Shown here: piece after piece, positions 24,298 to 32,801 of the stretch
How the letters are laid out: each line of letters opens with the position of its first letter
Numbering within the stretch: the stretch's first letter is position 1
Source: Virgibacillus halodenitrificans JCM 12304
Lineage (GTDB): Bacteria; Bacillota; Bacilli; Bacillales; Amphibacillaceae
Assembly (NCBI RefSeq): GCF_001310895.1
Contig: NZ_BAZS01000038.1
Location: forward strand, 1 to 33,008
Length of the DNA stretch: 33,008 bases
Direction of reading: 5' to 3'
Program-made: the position numbers and the translations under genes
Notes under the pieces: generated by a model
The model's database searches: none
What the model was told of the DNA's origin: nothing
The model's input: the letters and a program-made list of their open reading frames with translations, nothing else

Positions 24298-24837
24298 TCA
24301 ATCAAATACTCGCTTTACAGCTTGTTCATATTCATTAAAATATGCAGGTGTTTCTTCTTCGTTTAAACCATGATACATTGCCGCAACTATGGAAGAGTTA
24401 TACCATTTTTGGTCTTCTCTCCCTGCATTAAAGTTCTCCCAAACTTTATTTCCCATTACTTCCATATCCTCTTCTAAACCAAGAATATTATCAAGCTTGT
24501 CAGCAATAATTAAACATTTTATCTCTCTATCTGCATGCAGGACCGTATTTATCGTATGCTGCTTACGTTCCTTCCAAGACTTGGACTTATCCTCCGTATG
24601 TGCTGCAACAAATTGAGCAACCTGGGGTCCGAATTCCCTTTCAATATCCTCAATTACATAAGGGGTGTCCTCTACTACATCATGCAAATAAGCAGCACTA
24701 ACCAGCTCATCACTAAATCCTGTCTTTTCTAAACGTTCAGCTACTCGTATTGGATGGGTAACATATGCTGCTTTTGAGTTTTTTCGTACTTGTCCCTCAT
24801 GTGCTTTTATAGCAAAATCTTTCGCACGCTCTTTCAT
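24298..24837 (-). CDS. Small HD hydrolase resembling MESH1/SpoT (candidate alarmone hydrolase)
   Basis: This 179-residue protein has the full metal and catalytic set of the RelA/SpoT-type hydrolase domain: His28 (THPIRVA), His52-Asp53 with Glu56-Asp57 (LHDVVEDT), and Asp113 with Asn117 (ADKLDN). The length equals stand-alone MESH1-type proteins, and no synthetase or regulatory domain is present. The expected activity is removal of the 3' pyrophosphate from ppGpp or a related nucleotide. Bacterial members often have untested substrates, so this is a family inference. The start has AAAGGAGGG at ideal spacing. It faces the RsgA-family gene, whose product is a ppGpp-binding type of GTPase. Confidence 0.82.
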   Translation of the reverse strand: MKERAKDFAIKAHEGQVRKNSKAAYVTHPIRVAERLEKTGFSDELVSAAYLHDVVEDTPYVIEDIEREFGPQVAQFVAAHTEDKSKSWKERKQHTINTVLHADREIKCLIIADKLDNILGLEEDMEVMGNKVWENFNAGREDQKWYNSSIVAAMYHGLNEEETPAYFNEYEQAVKRVFD

Positions 24838-25126
24838 AGTTTCCCTCCTTTAATTATTGGTGGATTTATCAGCTATTTTAAGTCATATTATATTAATTTG
24901 ACAGTAAAAAAATATGTTTCCAGATGCTCCTTCTATTAAGGGATGGTAATCTATCTGATGGTTGGTACTTCGTATAATACCTATCCCGTTACATTTCTTT
25001 AATTTATTGGTATGATGATGATAAATATATCGATGTTTACTTTTCTACCATTGTTCCCGAAATTAAAACAAATAAAGCAACAGATATAAATAAGAAAATA
25101 TACATGCAACAAAGGAGGCTCTTAAA

Positions 25127-26182
25127 ATGGAGGAAGGAATAAATAAGCGCAAAACGGAACACATACGTCATTGTTTGACAGAGAATGTAGAGGGTGTTGA
25201 CAAATCAACAGGGCTGGAAGGAATATCATTCATACATAATGCACTGCCTGAAATTAATTTCGATGATATAAGCTTGAGCACGAGCTTTCTTAATAAGTCG
25301 ATACAAGCACCTTTCTTAGTAAGCTCCATGACGGGTGGGTCTGAGCTTGCGGCGACAATCAATCAGAATCTGGCAGTTGCGGCTGAAAAAAGGGGCTGGG
25401 CAGTGGCATTAGGTTCGACGAGAGCACTTTTAGAAAGTGATGCACACAAAGAGTCTTTCCAAATTCGAAAATATGCGCCAACTGTTCCCCTCATTGCTAA
25501 CCTCGGCGCTGTTCAGCTTAATTACGGTTATGGAGCAGAAGAGGCTCAACGCATTGTAGATATGACAGATGCTGATTCGCTTGTGCTGCATCTTAATAGC
25601 TTACAGGAAGCGGTACAGGATGGCGGAGATTTAAACTTTAAAGATTTGCTGCCTAAAATTAAAGAAATTTGTAATACACTTGATGTGCCAGTTGGAGCCA
25701 AGGAAGTTGGCTTTGGAATCGATGGTTTTGTCGCTGAAGAACTTTACAATGCTGGTATTTCCTATATTGATGTGGCTGGTGCCGGGGGAACTTCCTGGAG
25801 TCAGGTCGAAAAGCTTCGTTCACAGGATCCTTTAAAAAAGGCGGCTGCTGAAGCATTTAACGACTGGGGCTTGCCGACAAAAGACTGTTTGGTATCAGTG
25901 AAAAGCAAACTGCCGGATATCCCGCTTGTGGCAAGTGGGGGGATGAAAACTGGTGTCGATGCAGCCAAAGCAATTACCATTGGAGCAGATGTAGTAGGTT
26001 ATGCACGACAGTTATTGCAGGCTGCCACTGAATCTCCAGAATTCGTTGAACAAACAATGCAGCAGATTGAGCTAGAGCTTAAGATGACCATGTTTGGCAT
26101 CGGTGTTAAGAATTTAGATGAATTAAAGAATACCCAAAGAGTAACAGTAATGGGGAGATCATTATTAGAGGAAAACAGTTAA
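25127..26182 (+). CDS. fni: Isopentenyl-diphosphate delta-isomerase, type 2 (FMN)
   Basis: The enzyme interconverts IPP and DMAPP for isoprenoid synthesis using reduced FMN and NADPH. The 351 residues include the N-terminal RKTEHIRHCL, PFLVSSMTGG (flavin site), GSTRALLES, LHLNSLQEAVQDGGD with the catalytic glutamine, VGAKEVGFGI, GAGGTSW, and the phosphate-binding LVASGGMKTGVDAAKAITIGADVVGYAR. One small oddity is Ser where most relatives have Pro in HLN-P-LQE. The start has AAAGGAGG. The stop codon lies in the arm of the terminator that follows. Confidence 0.95.
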   Translation: MEEGINKRKTEHIRHCLTENVEGVDKSTGLEGISFIHNALPEINFDDISLSTSFLNKSIQAPFLVSSMTGGSELAATINQNLAVAAEKRGWAVALGSTRALLESDAHKESFQIRKYAPTVPLIANLGAVQLNYGYGAEEAQRIVDMTDADSLVLHLNSLQEAVQDGGDLNFKDLLPKIKEICNTLDVPVGAKEVGFGIDGFVAEELYNAGISYIDVAGAGGTSWSQVEKLRSQDPLKKAAAEAFNDWGLPTKDCLVSVKSKLPDIPLVASGGMKTGVDAAKAITIGADVVGYARQLLQAATESPEFVEQTMQQIELELKMTMFGIGVKNLDELKNTQRVTVMGRSLLEENS

Positions 26183-26210
26183 GGTGGATGCCTTAGCTGT
26201 TTCTTTTTTT
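26175..26210 (+). terminator. Terminator of fni
   Basis: ACAGTTAAGG and CCTTAGCTGT pair with one G-U over a six-base loop, followed by TTTCTTTTTTT. Confidence 0.9.
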
Positions 26211-26224
26211 GCTGAACAGGGTAT
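26199..26224 (+). promoter_or_regulatory. Sigma-B type promoter of the YdaT-like gene
   Basis: GTTTCT (26199-26204), 14 bases and GGGTAT (26219-26224) match the general-stress sigma-B consensus (GTTTAA, 12-14, GGGTAT) at 4 and 6 of 6 positions. It is 38 bases upstream of the start codon and overlaps the fni terminator. Confidence 0.6.
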
Positions 26225-26262
26225 GAAATTAATAAGGAATTACTTCTAAAGGAGGAATACTT

Positions 26263-26718
26263 ATGCCTTGGACAATGAATGATTACCCATCTTCAATGAA
26301 AAATTTAGATGATGCAACTAAGAAGAAGGCAATAGATATTGCGAATTCAATGATAGATGATGATTATGATGAAGGTCGGGCTATACCCATTGCGATTGAA
26401 CAAGCAAAGGAATGGAGAAGAAACCATGATAAGCAGGATGTAAAAGATTATAAGAAAAAGGGAAAGCCAACCCAGCGCTCCGAAGAAGGTAAAGAGTACG
26501 ATAACAACCCGGAAAGACTGGAAGAAGGAGAACAAGTAATATCTCATGAAGATGGTTGGGCAGTACAATCAACAAATGCAAAAAAACCAAGTAAAGTGTA
26601 TAAAAATAAAGACGAAGCTATCGAACGAGCGAAGGAAATTGCCGAGAACAAAGGAACCTCAATCACTATATTTAATAAAGAAGGCTCTATTCAAAAACAA
26701 CAGTCCTATAAATCTTAA
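26263..26718 (+). CDS. ydaT: YdaT-like stress protein with C-terminal DUF2188
   Basis: The first about 50 residues (MPWTMNDYPSSMKNLDDATK, then KKAIDIANSMIDDDYDEGRAIPIAI) closely resemble B. subtilis YdaT. A charged linker (about 55-95) follows, then a DUF2188 unit: ISHEDGWAVQSTNAKKPSKVYKNKDEAIERAKEIAENKGTSI with the typical lysine-rich strand and a conserved HxDGxW-like start. It is 151 residues, highly hydrophilic, with no signal peptide. The molecular function is unknown. YdaT belongs, as far as I recall, to the sigma-B general stress regulon, and the promoter upstream fits this. The start has AAAGGAGG. Confidence 0.78.
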   Translation: MPWTMNDYPSSMKNLDDATKKKAIDIANSMIDDDYDEGRAIPIAIEQAKEWRRNHDKQDVKDYKKKGKPTQRSEEGKEYDNNPERLEEGEQVISHEDGWAVQSTNAKKPSKVYKNKDEAIERAKEIAENKGTSITIFNKEGSIQKQQSYKS

Positions 26719-26729
26719 TAGCTGATTAA

Positions 26730-26764
26730 AATAACTACTCTTCTATGGGTGGTTATTTTTTTTG
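26730..26764 (+). terminator. Terminator of the YdaT-like gene
   Basis: AATAACTAC and GTGGTTATT pair with one G-U pair, followed by T-rich sequence (nine T including the last stem bases). Confidence 0.85.
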
Positions 26765-26811
26765 TTTCTCCAGATACTAATTTTACAATCATACCAACAA
26801 GGAGGATATTT

Positions 26812-27678
26812 ATGGACCAAGAAAGCAATATACGTGAACATAAAAATTTTATTCCAATGACTTCTATTACAAGTGGTGGGGGTATCCAAGTTAAAAGCGA
26901 TATCTATTATTATACAGATCAAATTGCAAATTTCTGTTTTATTGGATATCCCGAGAAAGGAGATTGGGTGCTTGTAGACGCTGGGCTGCCAAATGCAGCA
27001 CCAGAGATAAAATCCGTAGTAGTAGATCGTTTTGGAAGAGGGAGTAAGCCATCTGCTATTATCTTGACACACGGGCACTTTGACCATGTAGGTGGGTTAG
27101 CAGACTTAATTGATGAATGGGAAGTACCTGTATATGCACATCCATTAGAGCTGCCGTATTTACAAGGACAGAAAAATTATCCGGAACCTGATACATCCGT
27201 AGAGGGAGGATTGTTAGCAAAAATATCTTCTGTTTACCCAAATGAAGCTATCGATTTAGGTGATGCAGTACAGCCGTTACCAAACGATCACCGTGTTCCT
27301 GGGTTGAATGACTGGACTTGGATTCATACTCCTGGTCATTCACCTGGACATGTTTCCTTTTATAGAGAAAGTGATTCCCTCCTACTATCAGGGGATGCAT
27401 TAATTACGGTAAGGCAAGATTCATTTTACAAAGTGTTAATGCAGCAGGAAGAAGTAAATGGTCCGCCACGATATCTGACAACAGACTGGCAAGCAGCTAA
27501 AGCTTCTGTTGAAAAACTGGCTGAATTAAAACCTGAAACTGTAATTCCTGGGCACGGAACAGTTATGAAGGGAAAAAAACTGGCTGTTGGTTTGGAGAAA
27601 TTAGTGAATAATTTCGATGAAATGGCCGTTCCAGAGTATGGGAAATTTGTAGACGGTGAAAGTCCTAATTCTCATTAA
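26812..27678 (+). CDS. Metallo-beta-lactamase fold hydrolase
   Basis: This 288-residue cytoplasmic protein has the binuclear-metal motif THGHFDH (His87, His89, Asp91, His92), a later histidine in HTPGHSPGHVSFYRES, an aspartate in LLLSGDALI, and a final histidine in VIPGHGTVM. These are the complete ligand set of the fold. Substrates in the family range from thioesters to lactones, and nothing here decides between them. The chosen ATG at 26812 follows AAGGAGG at good spacing. An in-frame upstream extension would run through the preceding terminator and is rejected. It may be followed by the FrnE-like gene in one transcript (88-base gap). Confidence 0.88.
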   Translation: MDQESNIREHKNFIPMTSITSGGGIQVKSDIYYYTDQIANFCFIGYPEKGDWVLVDAGLPNAAPEIKSVVVDRFGRGSKPSAIILTHGHFDHVGGLADLIDEWEVPVYAHPLELPYLQGQKNYPEPDTSVEGGLLAKISSVYPNEAIDLGDAVQPLPNDHRVPGLNDWTWIHTPGHSPGHVSFYRESDSLLLSGDALITVRQDSFYKVLMQQEEVNGPPRYLTTDWQAAKASVEKLAELKPETVIPGHGTVMKGKKLAVGLEKLVNNFDEMAVPEYGKFVDGESPNSH

Positions 27679-27766
27679 CCCACACTTCTTTCAAAAAAAT
27701 AAGCACAATGCTTCATTCAAAAACAAAAGCTGTGCTACAATAATTTACAGAAATGAGGTGTATGTA

Positions 27767-28486
27767 TTGAAAATAGAGATTTGGTCAGATTTTGTTTGCC
27801 CTTTTTGTTATATAGGTAAACGAAGGCTGGAAAATGCATTAACTGATTTCAAACATAATAAAGAAGTAGAATTAGAATATAAAAGTTATGAATTAGATCC
27901 AAATGCAAAGCAACAGCCTGGTAAAAGCTTTCACGAATTGCTGGCAGGTAAGTATAACATGACAGTGGAGAAAGCAAAGAGTATGAATGAAGATTTGGCA
28001 AAGCAGGCAGAAGAAGTTGGACTAACTTATCACTTTGACAAGATGCAACATACCAACACCTTTGATGCCCATCGTGTTGCGAAATTCGCAGCGGAACAAG
28101 GAAAAGGAAAAGAAATGACAGAACGATTGCTTCAAGCCTACTTTACTGAAGGTAAGCTGATTAGTGACCATGTCACACTAATTGACCTTGCTAAAGAGGT
28201 TGGATTGCAAGAGGAAGCTGTAACAGAATTATTGAAAGTAGATGATTACGCTATCCATGTTCGCGCAGATGAAGAACAAGCACGCCAAATTGGGGTGCAA
28301 GGTGTTCCGTTCTTTGTTTTCAATGAAAAATATGCTGTGTCAGGGGCACAACCTGCTTCTGTATTTGCTGAAGTTCTTGAAAAAGTTTGGTTAGAGGAAA
28401 ATCAAGGACCAACACTACAGTCATTAAATCCGACGAAGTCTAAAACAACCTACTGTACGGATGAAGGCTGTGAAACGGAAGAATAA
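27767..28486 (+). CDS. DsbA-family oxidoreductase, FrnE-like
   Basis: A thioredoxin-fold protein with the CPFC active site (Cys11, Cys14) in IWSDFVCPFCYIGKRRLE, an inserted helical domain (about 55-170), and the cis-proline loop GVQGVPFFVFNEKYAVSGAQ. It is a FrnE-type dithiol-disulfide isomerase, cytoplasmic because there is no signal peptide. Two further cysteines lie near the C-terminus (TYCTDEGC). The start is a TTG at 27767 behind GAGGTG. The open frame extends upstream to 27656, but that part is inside the preceding gene and does not resemble the family. Length is 239 residues. Confidence 0.88.
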   Translation: MKIEIWSDFVCPFCYIGKRRLENALTDFKHNKEVELEYKSYELDPNAKQQPGKSFHELLAGKYNMTVEKAKSMNEDLAKQAEEVGLTYHFDKMQHTNTFDAHRVAKFAAEQGKGKEMTERLLQAYFTEGKLISDHVTLIDLAKEVGLQEEAVTELLKVDDYAIHVRADEEQARQIGVQGVPFFVFNEKYAVSGAQPASVFAEVLEKVWLEENQGPTLQSLNPTKSKTTYCTDEGCETEE

Positions 28487-28519
28487 ATTGTTAAAAATAA
28501 TTGATTAAGTAACTAGAAG

Positions 28520-28558
28520 CAACCAAGTGAGAAACTTTTCTCGCCTGGTTGTTTTTTT
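28520..28558 (+). terminator. Terminator of the FrnE-like gene
   Basis: CAACCAAGTGAGAA and TTCTCGCCTGGTTG pair with one mismatch and one G-U, followed by seven T. Bases 28559-28689 after it show nothing recognisable. Confidence 0.9.
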
Positions 28559-28689
28559 ATTTAATATGGGGAGGTTACTCCTGTACAAATACTATCTTTA
28601 TACATATATCTCTATTTGGGAAAGTGCACTGTGCGTAAAGTAGAGGATTAAATGCATACCAAAAAAGAATAAATAATTCTCATTTTGTG

Positions 28690-28717
28690 TTGACGGTTAC
28701 TTAAATTCTGCTATACT
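28690..28717 (+). promoter_or_regulatory. Promoter of the siderophore transporter operon
   Basis: TTGACG (28690-28695), 16 bases and TATACT (28712-28717). The Fur box lies just downstream of the expected transcription start, leaving a leader of about 137 bases before the first gene. Confidence 0.7.
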
Positions 28718-28735
28718 GGTAACTGAGAACTAATT

Positions 28736-28754
28736 GATAATGAATCTCATTATT
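28736..28754. promoter_or_regulatory. Fur box of the yclNOPQ-like operon
   Basis: GATAATGAATCTCATTATT matches the 19-base Fur consensus GATAATGATAATCATTATC at 15 positions, with both outer arms intact apart from the last base. Its place, about 12 to 30 bases after the predicted start of transcription, suits repression by iron-loaded Fur. Confidence 0.75.
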
Positions 28755-28861
28755 AATTAAACTCAGTAAAAAGTAATAATAATTATTAAATAGGTTGAAC
28801 AGCAAAAGGGATATCACGCTCAAAACCTGCAATAAAAAGTAAGATTTGGGAAGGTTCGTCT

Positions 28862-29814
28862 ATGAAAATCCGTTACTTAGTTACAGTACTTATTATCTTA
28901 TCAATTATATCCGTTTTTACTGGTGTCTCCAGTGTGTCTATATTAGATATTTTTTCTTTAACCGAAGATCAAATACAAATATTAACAGTAAGTAGACTTC
29001 CCAGACTAGTAAGCATTCTAATTGCTGGAATGAGCATGAGTATCTGTGGATTGATTATGCAGCAGCTTAGTAAGAACAAGTTTGTTTCACCTACAACGTC
29101 TGGAACATTGGATTCTGCGAGGCTGGGAATACTTGTTTCGATGATGATCTTTACATCCGCAAGCCCTTTCCAAAAAATGTTCGTATCCTTTATCTTCGCT
29201 TTACTTGGTACGTTTATTTTTATGAAAATACTTGAAAAAGTTAAATTCAAGGATGCTATTTTTATCCCATTAATCGGACTGATGTTTGGAAATATCATAA
29301 GTTCTATTTCTACTTTTTTTGCATATAAGAATGACCTGATTCAAAATTTGTCATCATGGATGCAAGGCGATTTTTCAATGATTATGAGTGGGAATTATGA
29401 ATTGATGTTCGTAAGTATACCGATTTTAGGTCTCGCGTTTTTTTATGCGAACAAATTTACCATTGCCGGGATGGGAGAAGATTTTTCCAAAAACCTTGGT
29501 TTGAATTATCGGCAGGTAGTGAATTTAGGTTTAGTTATCGTAGCACTTGTAACCGCATCAGTTGTATTGGCGGTTGGTATGATTCCATTTTTAGGATTAA
29601 TTATCCCGAACATTGTCACAATATACCAGGGCGACCACTTGAAGAAAAGTCTGATACATACAGCATTGCTGGGGGCAATATTTGTAATGGCATGTGATAT
29701 TATCGGCAGGGTAATCATTTATCCATATGAAATCCCAATCAGTTTAACGGTCGGGTGATAGGTAGTGGCGTGTTCATCTACCTATTATTAAGGAGAAAGA
29801 AATATGGATTATAA
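28862..29814 (+). CDS. yclN: Iron-siderophore ABC transporter permease (YclN-like), frameshifted at its 3' end
   Basis: This FecCD/BtuC-type permease has about nine membrane helices and the family stretches VSRLPRLVSILIAGMSMSICGLIMQQL and VVLAVGMIPFLGLIIPNIV. The frame as given stops at 29758, giving 298 residues ending SLTVG. One more G in the GGG at 29753-29755 would extend it by about 19 residues (VIGSGVFIYLLLRRKKYGL) to a stop at 29814. That extension matches the usual family C-terminus and makes the gene overlap yclO by 11 bases, as is normal in such operons. The coordinates given include the restored end. A sequencing deletion is the likeliest cause. The start has GGGAAGG upstream. First gene of the operon. 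Confidence 0.9.
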
Positions 29815-30754
29815 GAAAAAAACAATTATTTTAGCTATTGTAGCAGCTTTGCTGGCTTGTCTTTATATATTTTATAATCTCACTGGAAATATTGATTACA
29901 TTCTGCCGAGAAGGATTATTAAAGTGGTTGCGATTATTCTCACTGGCGGTGCAATAGCTTTTGCAACAACCATATTTATGACAATTACTAATAACCGTAT
30001 TTTAACACCGAGTGTAATGGGTCTGGATTCTTTATATTTATTGATCCAAACAATGATTGTATTTGTATTCGGTTCTCAATCGCTTGTCATGATGAACAGT
30101 AAAGTCAATTATCTAGTATCTATTGGTTGTATGGTGGTGTTTTCACTCATACTTTATCGAATCCTCTTCAAAGGGGAAAAGAACAATATTTACTTTCTTT
30201 TGTTAATTGGTATGATTCTCGGTACCTTCTTTGGCAGTCTGACATCTTTCATGCAGGTACTGATTGATCCAAATGAGTTTATGATAGCGCAGGACAAAAT
30301 GTTTGCAAGTATTAACAATGTAAATACTGATCTCGTATACCTGTCAGTTGGATTGATAGTCCTCGTTGCCTTCTATTTTATGCGCTATTTCAAATATCTT
30401 GATGTATTGGCACTTGGCAAAGATGAGGCAATAAACTTAGGTGTTCCTTATGACCATGTAGTAAAACGATTACTTATTATCGTGGCAGTATTAATAGCCA
30501 TATCTACTGCTCTCGTAGGACCGATTACCTTTTTAGGATTGCTGGTTGTCAATGTTGCTTACGAATTCCTGAAGACATTTCGACATTCATATTTGCTGAC
30601 AGGTTCCATGTTAATTAGCATAATTGCACTACTTGGCGGGCAATTTATTGTAGAAAAGATATTTACATTTCAAACTACAATAAGTGTCATTATCAATTTC
30701 GTAGGTGGAGTTTACTTCATATATCTTTTGTTAAAGGAGAATAAATCATGGTAG
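29804..30754 (+). CDS. yclO: Iron-siderophore ABC transporter permease (YclO-like)
   Basis: Second FecCD-type permease subunit, pairing with the previous one to form the membrane channel. Length is 316 residues with about nine helices. Motifs include RRIIKVVAIILTGGAIAFATTIFMTITNNRILTPSVMGLDSLY and the coupling region LALGKDEAINLGVPYDHV, followed by VGPITFLGLLVVNVAYE. The ribosome binding site AAGGAG (29790-29795) lies inside the end of yclN. Its stop codon overlaps the start of the ATPase gene by seven bases, indicating translational coupling. Confidence 0.93.
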   Translation: MDYKKKTIILAIVAALLACLYIFYNLTGNIDYILPRRIIKVVAIILTGGAIAFATTIFMTITNNRILTPSVMGLDSLYLLIQTMIVFVFGSQSLVMMNSKVNYLVSIGCMVVFSLILYRILFKGEKNNIYFLLLIGMILGTFFGSLTSFMQVLIDPNEFMIAQDKMFASINNVNTDLVYLSVGLIVLVAFYFMRYFKYLDVLALGKDEAINLGVPYDHVVKRLLIIVAVLIAISTALVGPITFLGLLVVNVAYEFLKTFRHSYLLTGSMLISIIALLGGQFIVEKIFTFQTTISVIINFVGGVYFIYLLLKENKSW

Positions 30755-31503
30755 ATATTAAAAATGTTTTTAAAGCGTATAACCAGAAAAAAGTGATTGA
30801 AGATGTTTCTGTTCATATTGAAAAAGGGAAAATCACTTCCTTTATCGGGCCTAATGGAGCCGGTAAAAGTACGCTAATCTCTATGGTTAGCAGACTTATA
30901 ACAAAGGATGGCGGAGAGATCACTATTGATGGAAAAGATGTTCTTAAAACAAAGAACAATGAGATGGCAAAGAAGATTTCTATTCTCAAACAGTCTAACT
31001 CCATTAACCTAAAATTAACTGTTAGGGAGCTTGTTTCCTTTGGCCGCTTTCCGTATTCTCAAGGCAGGTTAAAAGAAGAGGACTGGCAGAAAGTTGATGA
31101 GGCGATTGATTACATGGAATTAAGAGAAATGCAGGATAAATTTCTTGATGAGCTAAGTGGCGGGCAACGTCAACGTGCTCATATTGCAATGGTTATTGCA
31201 CAGGATACGGAATACATTTTACTTGATGAACCGTTAAATAACTTGGATATGCGTCACTCCGTGCAAATTATGAAAACATTGCGCAGGCTGGTGGATGAAT
31301 TAAATAAAACAATTGTAATTGTCATCCATGATATTAATTTTGCATCCTGTTATTCAGACAATATTGTAGCACTAAAAGATGGCAAGGTTGTTAAGCATGG
31401 CCGAACCTGTGATGTCATCGATGAATGTGTATTAAAAGATATTTATGATATGGATATAGATATTAAGAATATTGATGACAAACGAATCTGTGTTTATTTC
31501 TAA
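30748..31503 (+). CDS. yclP: Iron-siderophore ABC transporter ATP-binding protein (YclP-like)
   Basis: This is the ATPase that powers siderophore import from the cytoplasmic face. The 251 residues carry the Walker A motif GPNGAGKST (about 34-42), the Q-loop LKQSNS, signature LSGGQRQR, Walker B YILLDEP with LNNLDMRHS as D-loop, and the switch histidine in VIVIHDINFA. This subgroup (FhuC/FepC-like) fits with the two FecCD permeases. The start ATG overlaps the yclO stop and has AAAGGAG upstream. A 311-base gap follows before the binding-protein gene. Confidence 0.95.
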   Translation: MVDIKNVFKAYNQKKVIEDVSVHIEKGKITSFIGPNGAGKSTLISMVSRLITKDGGEITIDGKDVLKTKNNEMAKKISILKQSNSINLKLTVRELVSFGRFPYSQGRLKEEDWQKVDEAIDYMELREMQDKFLDELSGGQRQRAHIAMVIAQDTEYILLDEPLNNLDMRHSVQIMKTLRRLVDELNKTIVIVIHDINFASCYSDNIVALKDGKVVKHGRTCDVIDECVLKDIYDMDIDIKNIDDKRICVYF

Positions 31504-31814
31504 TAAAAGGTGAAGAGGCTATAGGAGGAGTAGTTTCCTATCATGTGAGCAATTAAAAAAAGCCCTTTCCATGAAAACGGTGTGCAGACCAAATTCATAA
31601 AAAAGGACCCTACTAACTATTATCATACCTTAACTCCATGCTTTGGTAAACAAAAAAACACGCTTGGAGTCTGTATAAAAATAAAATAGGAATGGCAAGC
31701 CCATATTTGCCAACCTTATATTTCTCGCTCATGTTGATAGATTCAATCGCTCTGCTACGCTTCATTACCGATTATTAGTATAAAAATATATAAAAAACAT
31801 AAGGAGTTAGAGAC
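31504..31814. other. Gap between the ATPase and binding-protein genes
   Basis: No strong terminator or promoter is evident here. A weak hairpin (ATAGGAG / TTCCTAT, near 31520-31541), an imperfect inverted repeat (ACTCCATGC / GCTTGGAGT, about 31632-31671) and GGCAA / TTGCC (near 31695-31712) are present. On the minus strand a 50-codon open frame (31765-31613) exists. The ribosome binding site AAGGAG (31801-31806) serves the next gene. No Fur box is seen. Confidence 0.5.
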
Positions 31815-32792
31815 ATGAAGAAATTTTTATTATTAGCAGTTATAGCATTTATTGCTCTATTTACAGTAGCTTGTGGTACAAGTGAAGAGGAAAATAAAAC
31901 TTCTGGTTCAGATGAAGGAAGTAAAAAAGAAGAAAGCAGTGAACAATCAGAAACAATTACAGTTAAGCACGAACTTGGTGAGACGGAAGTTCCTAAAAAT
32001 CCTGAGAAAGTAGTTGTATTTGATTTTGGAATGCTTGATACAATGAATAAATTAGGTATTGAGGTTACAGCACTACCGAAGAAAATCATCCCTGAATACT
32101 TAAGTGAATACAATGATGAAAAATATGAAAACGTAGGTAGTTTAAAAGAACCTGATTTTGAAAAAATTGCTGAAATTGACCCTGATCTAATTATCATTTC
32201 TGGTCGCCAATCTGATGTATATGAGCAGCTGAAAGAGCTTGCACCTACTGTATACCTTGGTTTGGACGCTACGCGCTACATGGATTCATTTAAAGAAAAT
32301 GTAACTACTGTTGGAGAAATTTTTGGTAAAGAAGAAGAAGTGAAAACTGAATTAGAAGATATTGAAGGTTTAATCAGCTCTGTAAATGAAAAAGCAGAGA
32401 AGTTAGATAAAAAAGCATTACTATTATTAGCAAATGACGATAAAATCAGTGCTTACGGTCCTAATTCCCGCTTCGGATTAATTCATGATGTATTAGGCTT
32501 ACCGGCAGCTGATGAAAATATTGAGGCATCTACACATGGAATGAACGTTTCATTTGAATATGTTGTGGAGCAAAACCCTGAATTGTTATATGTTATCGAT
32601 CGTAGTGCTGCTATCGGCGCAGAAGGTTCATCTGCTAAGCAAATGGTTGAAAACGAATTGGTAGAAAATACAACTGCATATAAAAATGATGATATCTATT
32701 ATTTAGATCCAGAACTATGGTATCTATCTGGGGGCGGCCTAATTTCTGTTAAAGAAATGATTAAAGAAGTGGAAGCAAGCCTGGAAAAATAA
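31815..32792 (+). CDS. yclQ: Siderophore-binding lipoprotein (YclQ-like, petrobactin type)
   Basis: This is the extracytoplasmic receptor that captures ferric siderophore for YclNOP. The signal peptide ends LFTVAC with Cys20 lipidated, followed by an acidic/Ser-rich linker. The periplasmic-binding domain (PBP2-type for iron) has EVPKNPEKVVVFDFGMLDTMNKLG, GSLKEPDFEKIAEIDPDLIIISGRQS and DDIYYLDPELWYLSGGGLIS. The resemblance to B. subtilis YclQ, the petrobactin receptor, is high throughout, so catecholate siderophores of that type are the likely ligand. Length is 325 residues. Last gene of the operon; a terminator follows. Confidence 0.93.
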   Translation: MKKFLLLAVIAFIALFTVACGTSEEENKTSGSDEGSKKEESSEQSETITVKHELGETEVPKNPEKVVVFDFGMLDTMNKLGIEVTALPKKIIPEYLSEYNDEKYENVGSLKEPDFEKIAEIDPDLIIISGRQSDVYEQLKELAPTVYLGLDATRYMDSFKENVTTVGEIFGKEEEVKTELEDIEGLISSVNEKAEKLDKKALLLLANDDKISAYGPNSRFGLIHDVLGLPAADENIEASTHGMNVSFEYVVEQNPELLYVIDRSAAIGAEGSSAKQMVENELVENTTAYKNDDIYYLDPELWYLSGGGLISVKEMIKEVEASLEK

Positions 32793-32801
32793 TAGTATGA
32801 A

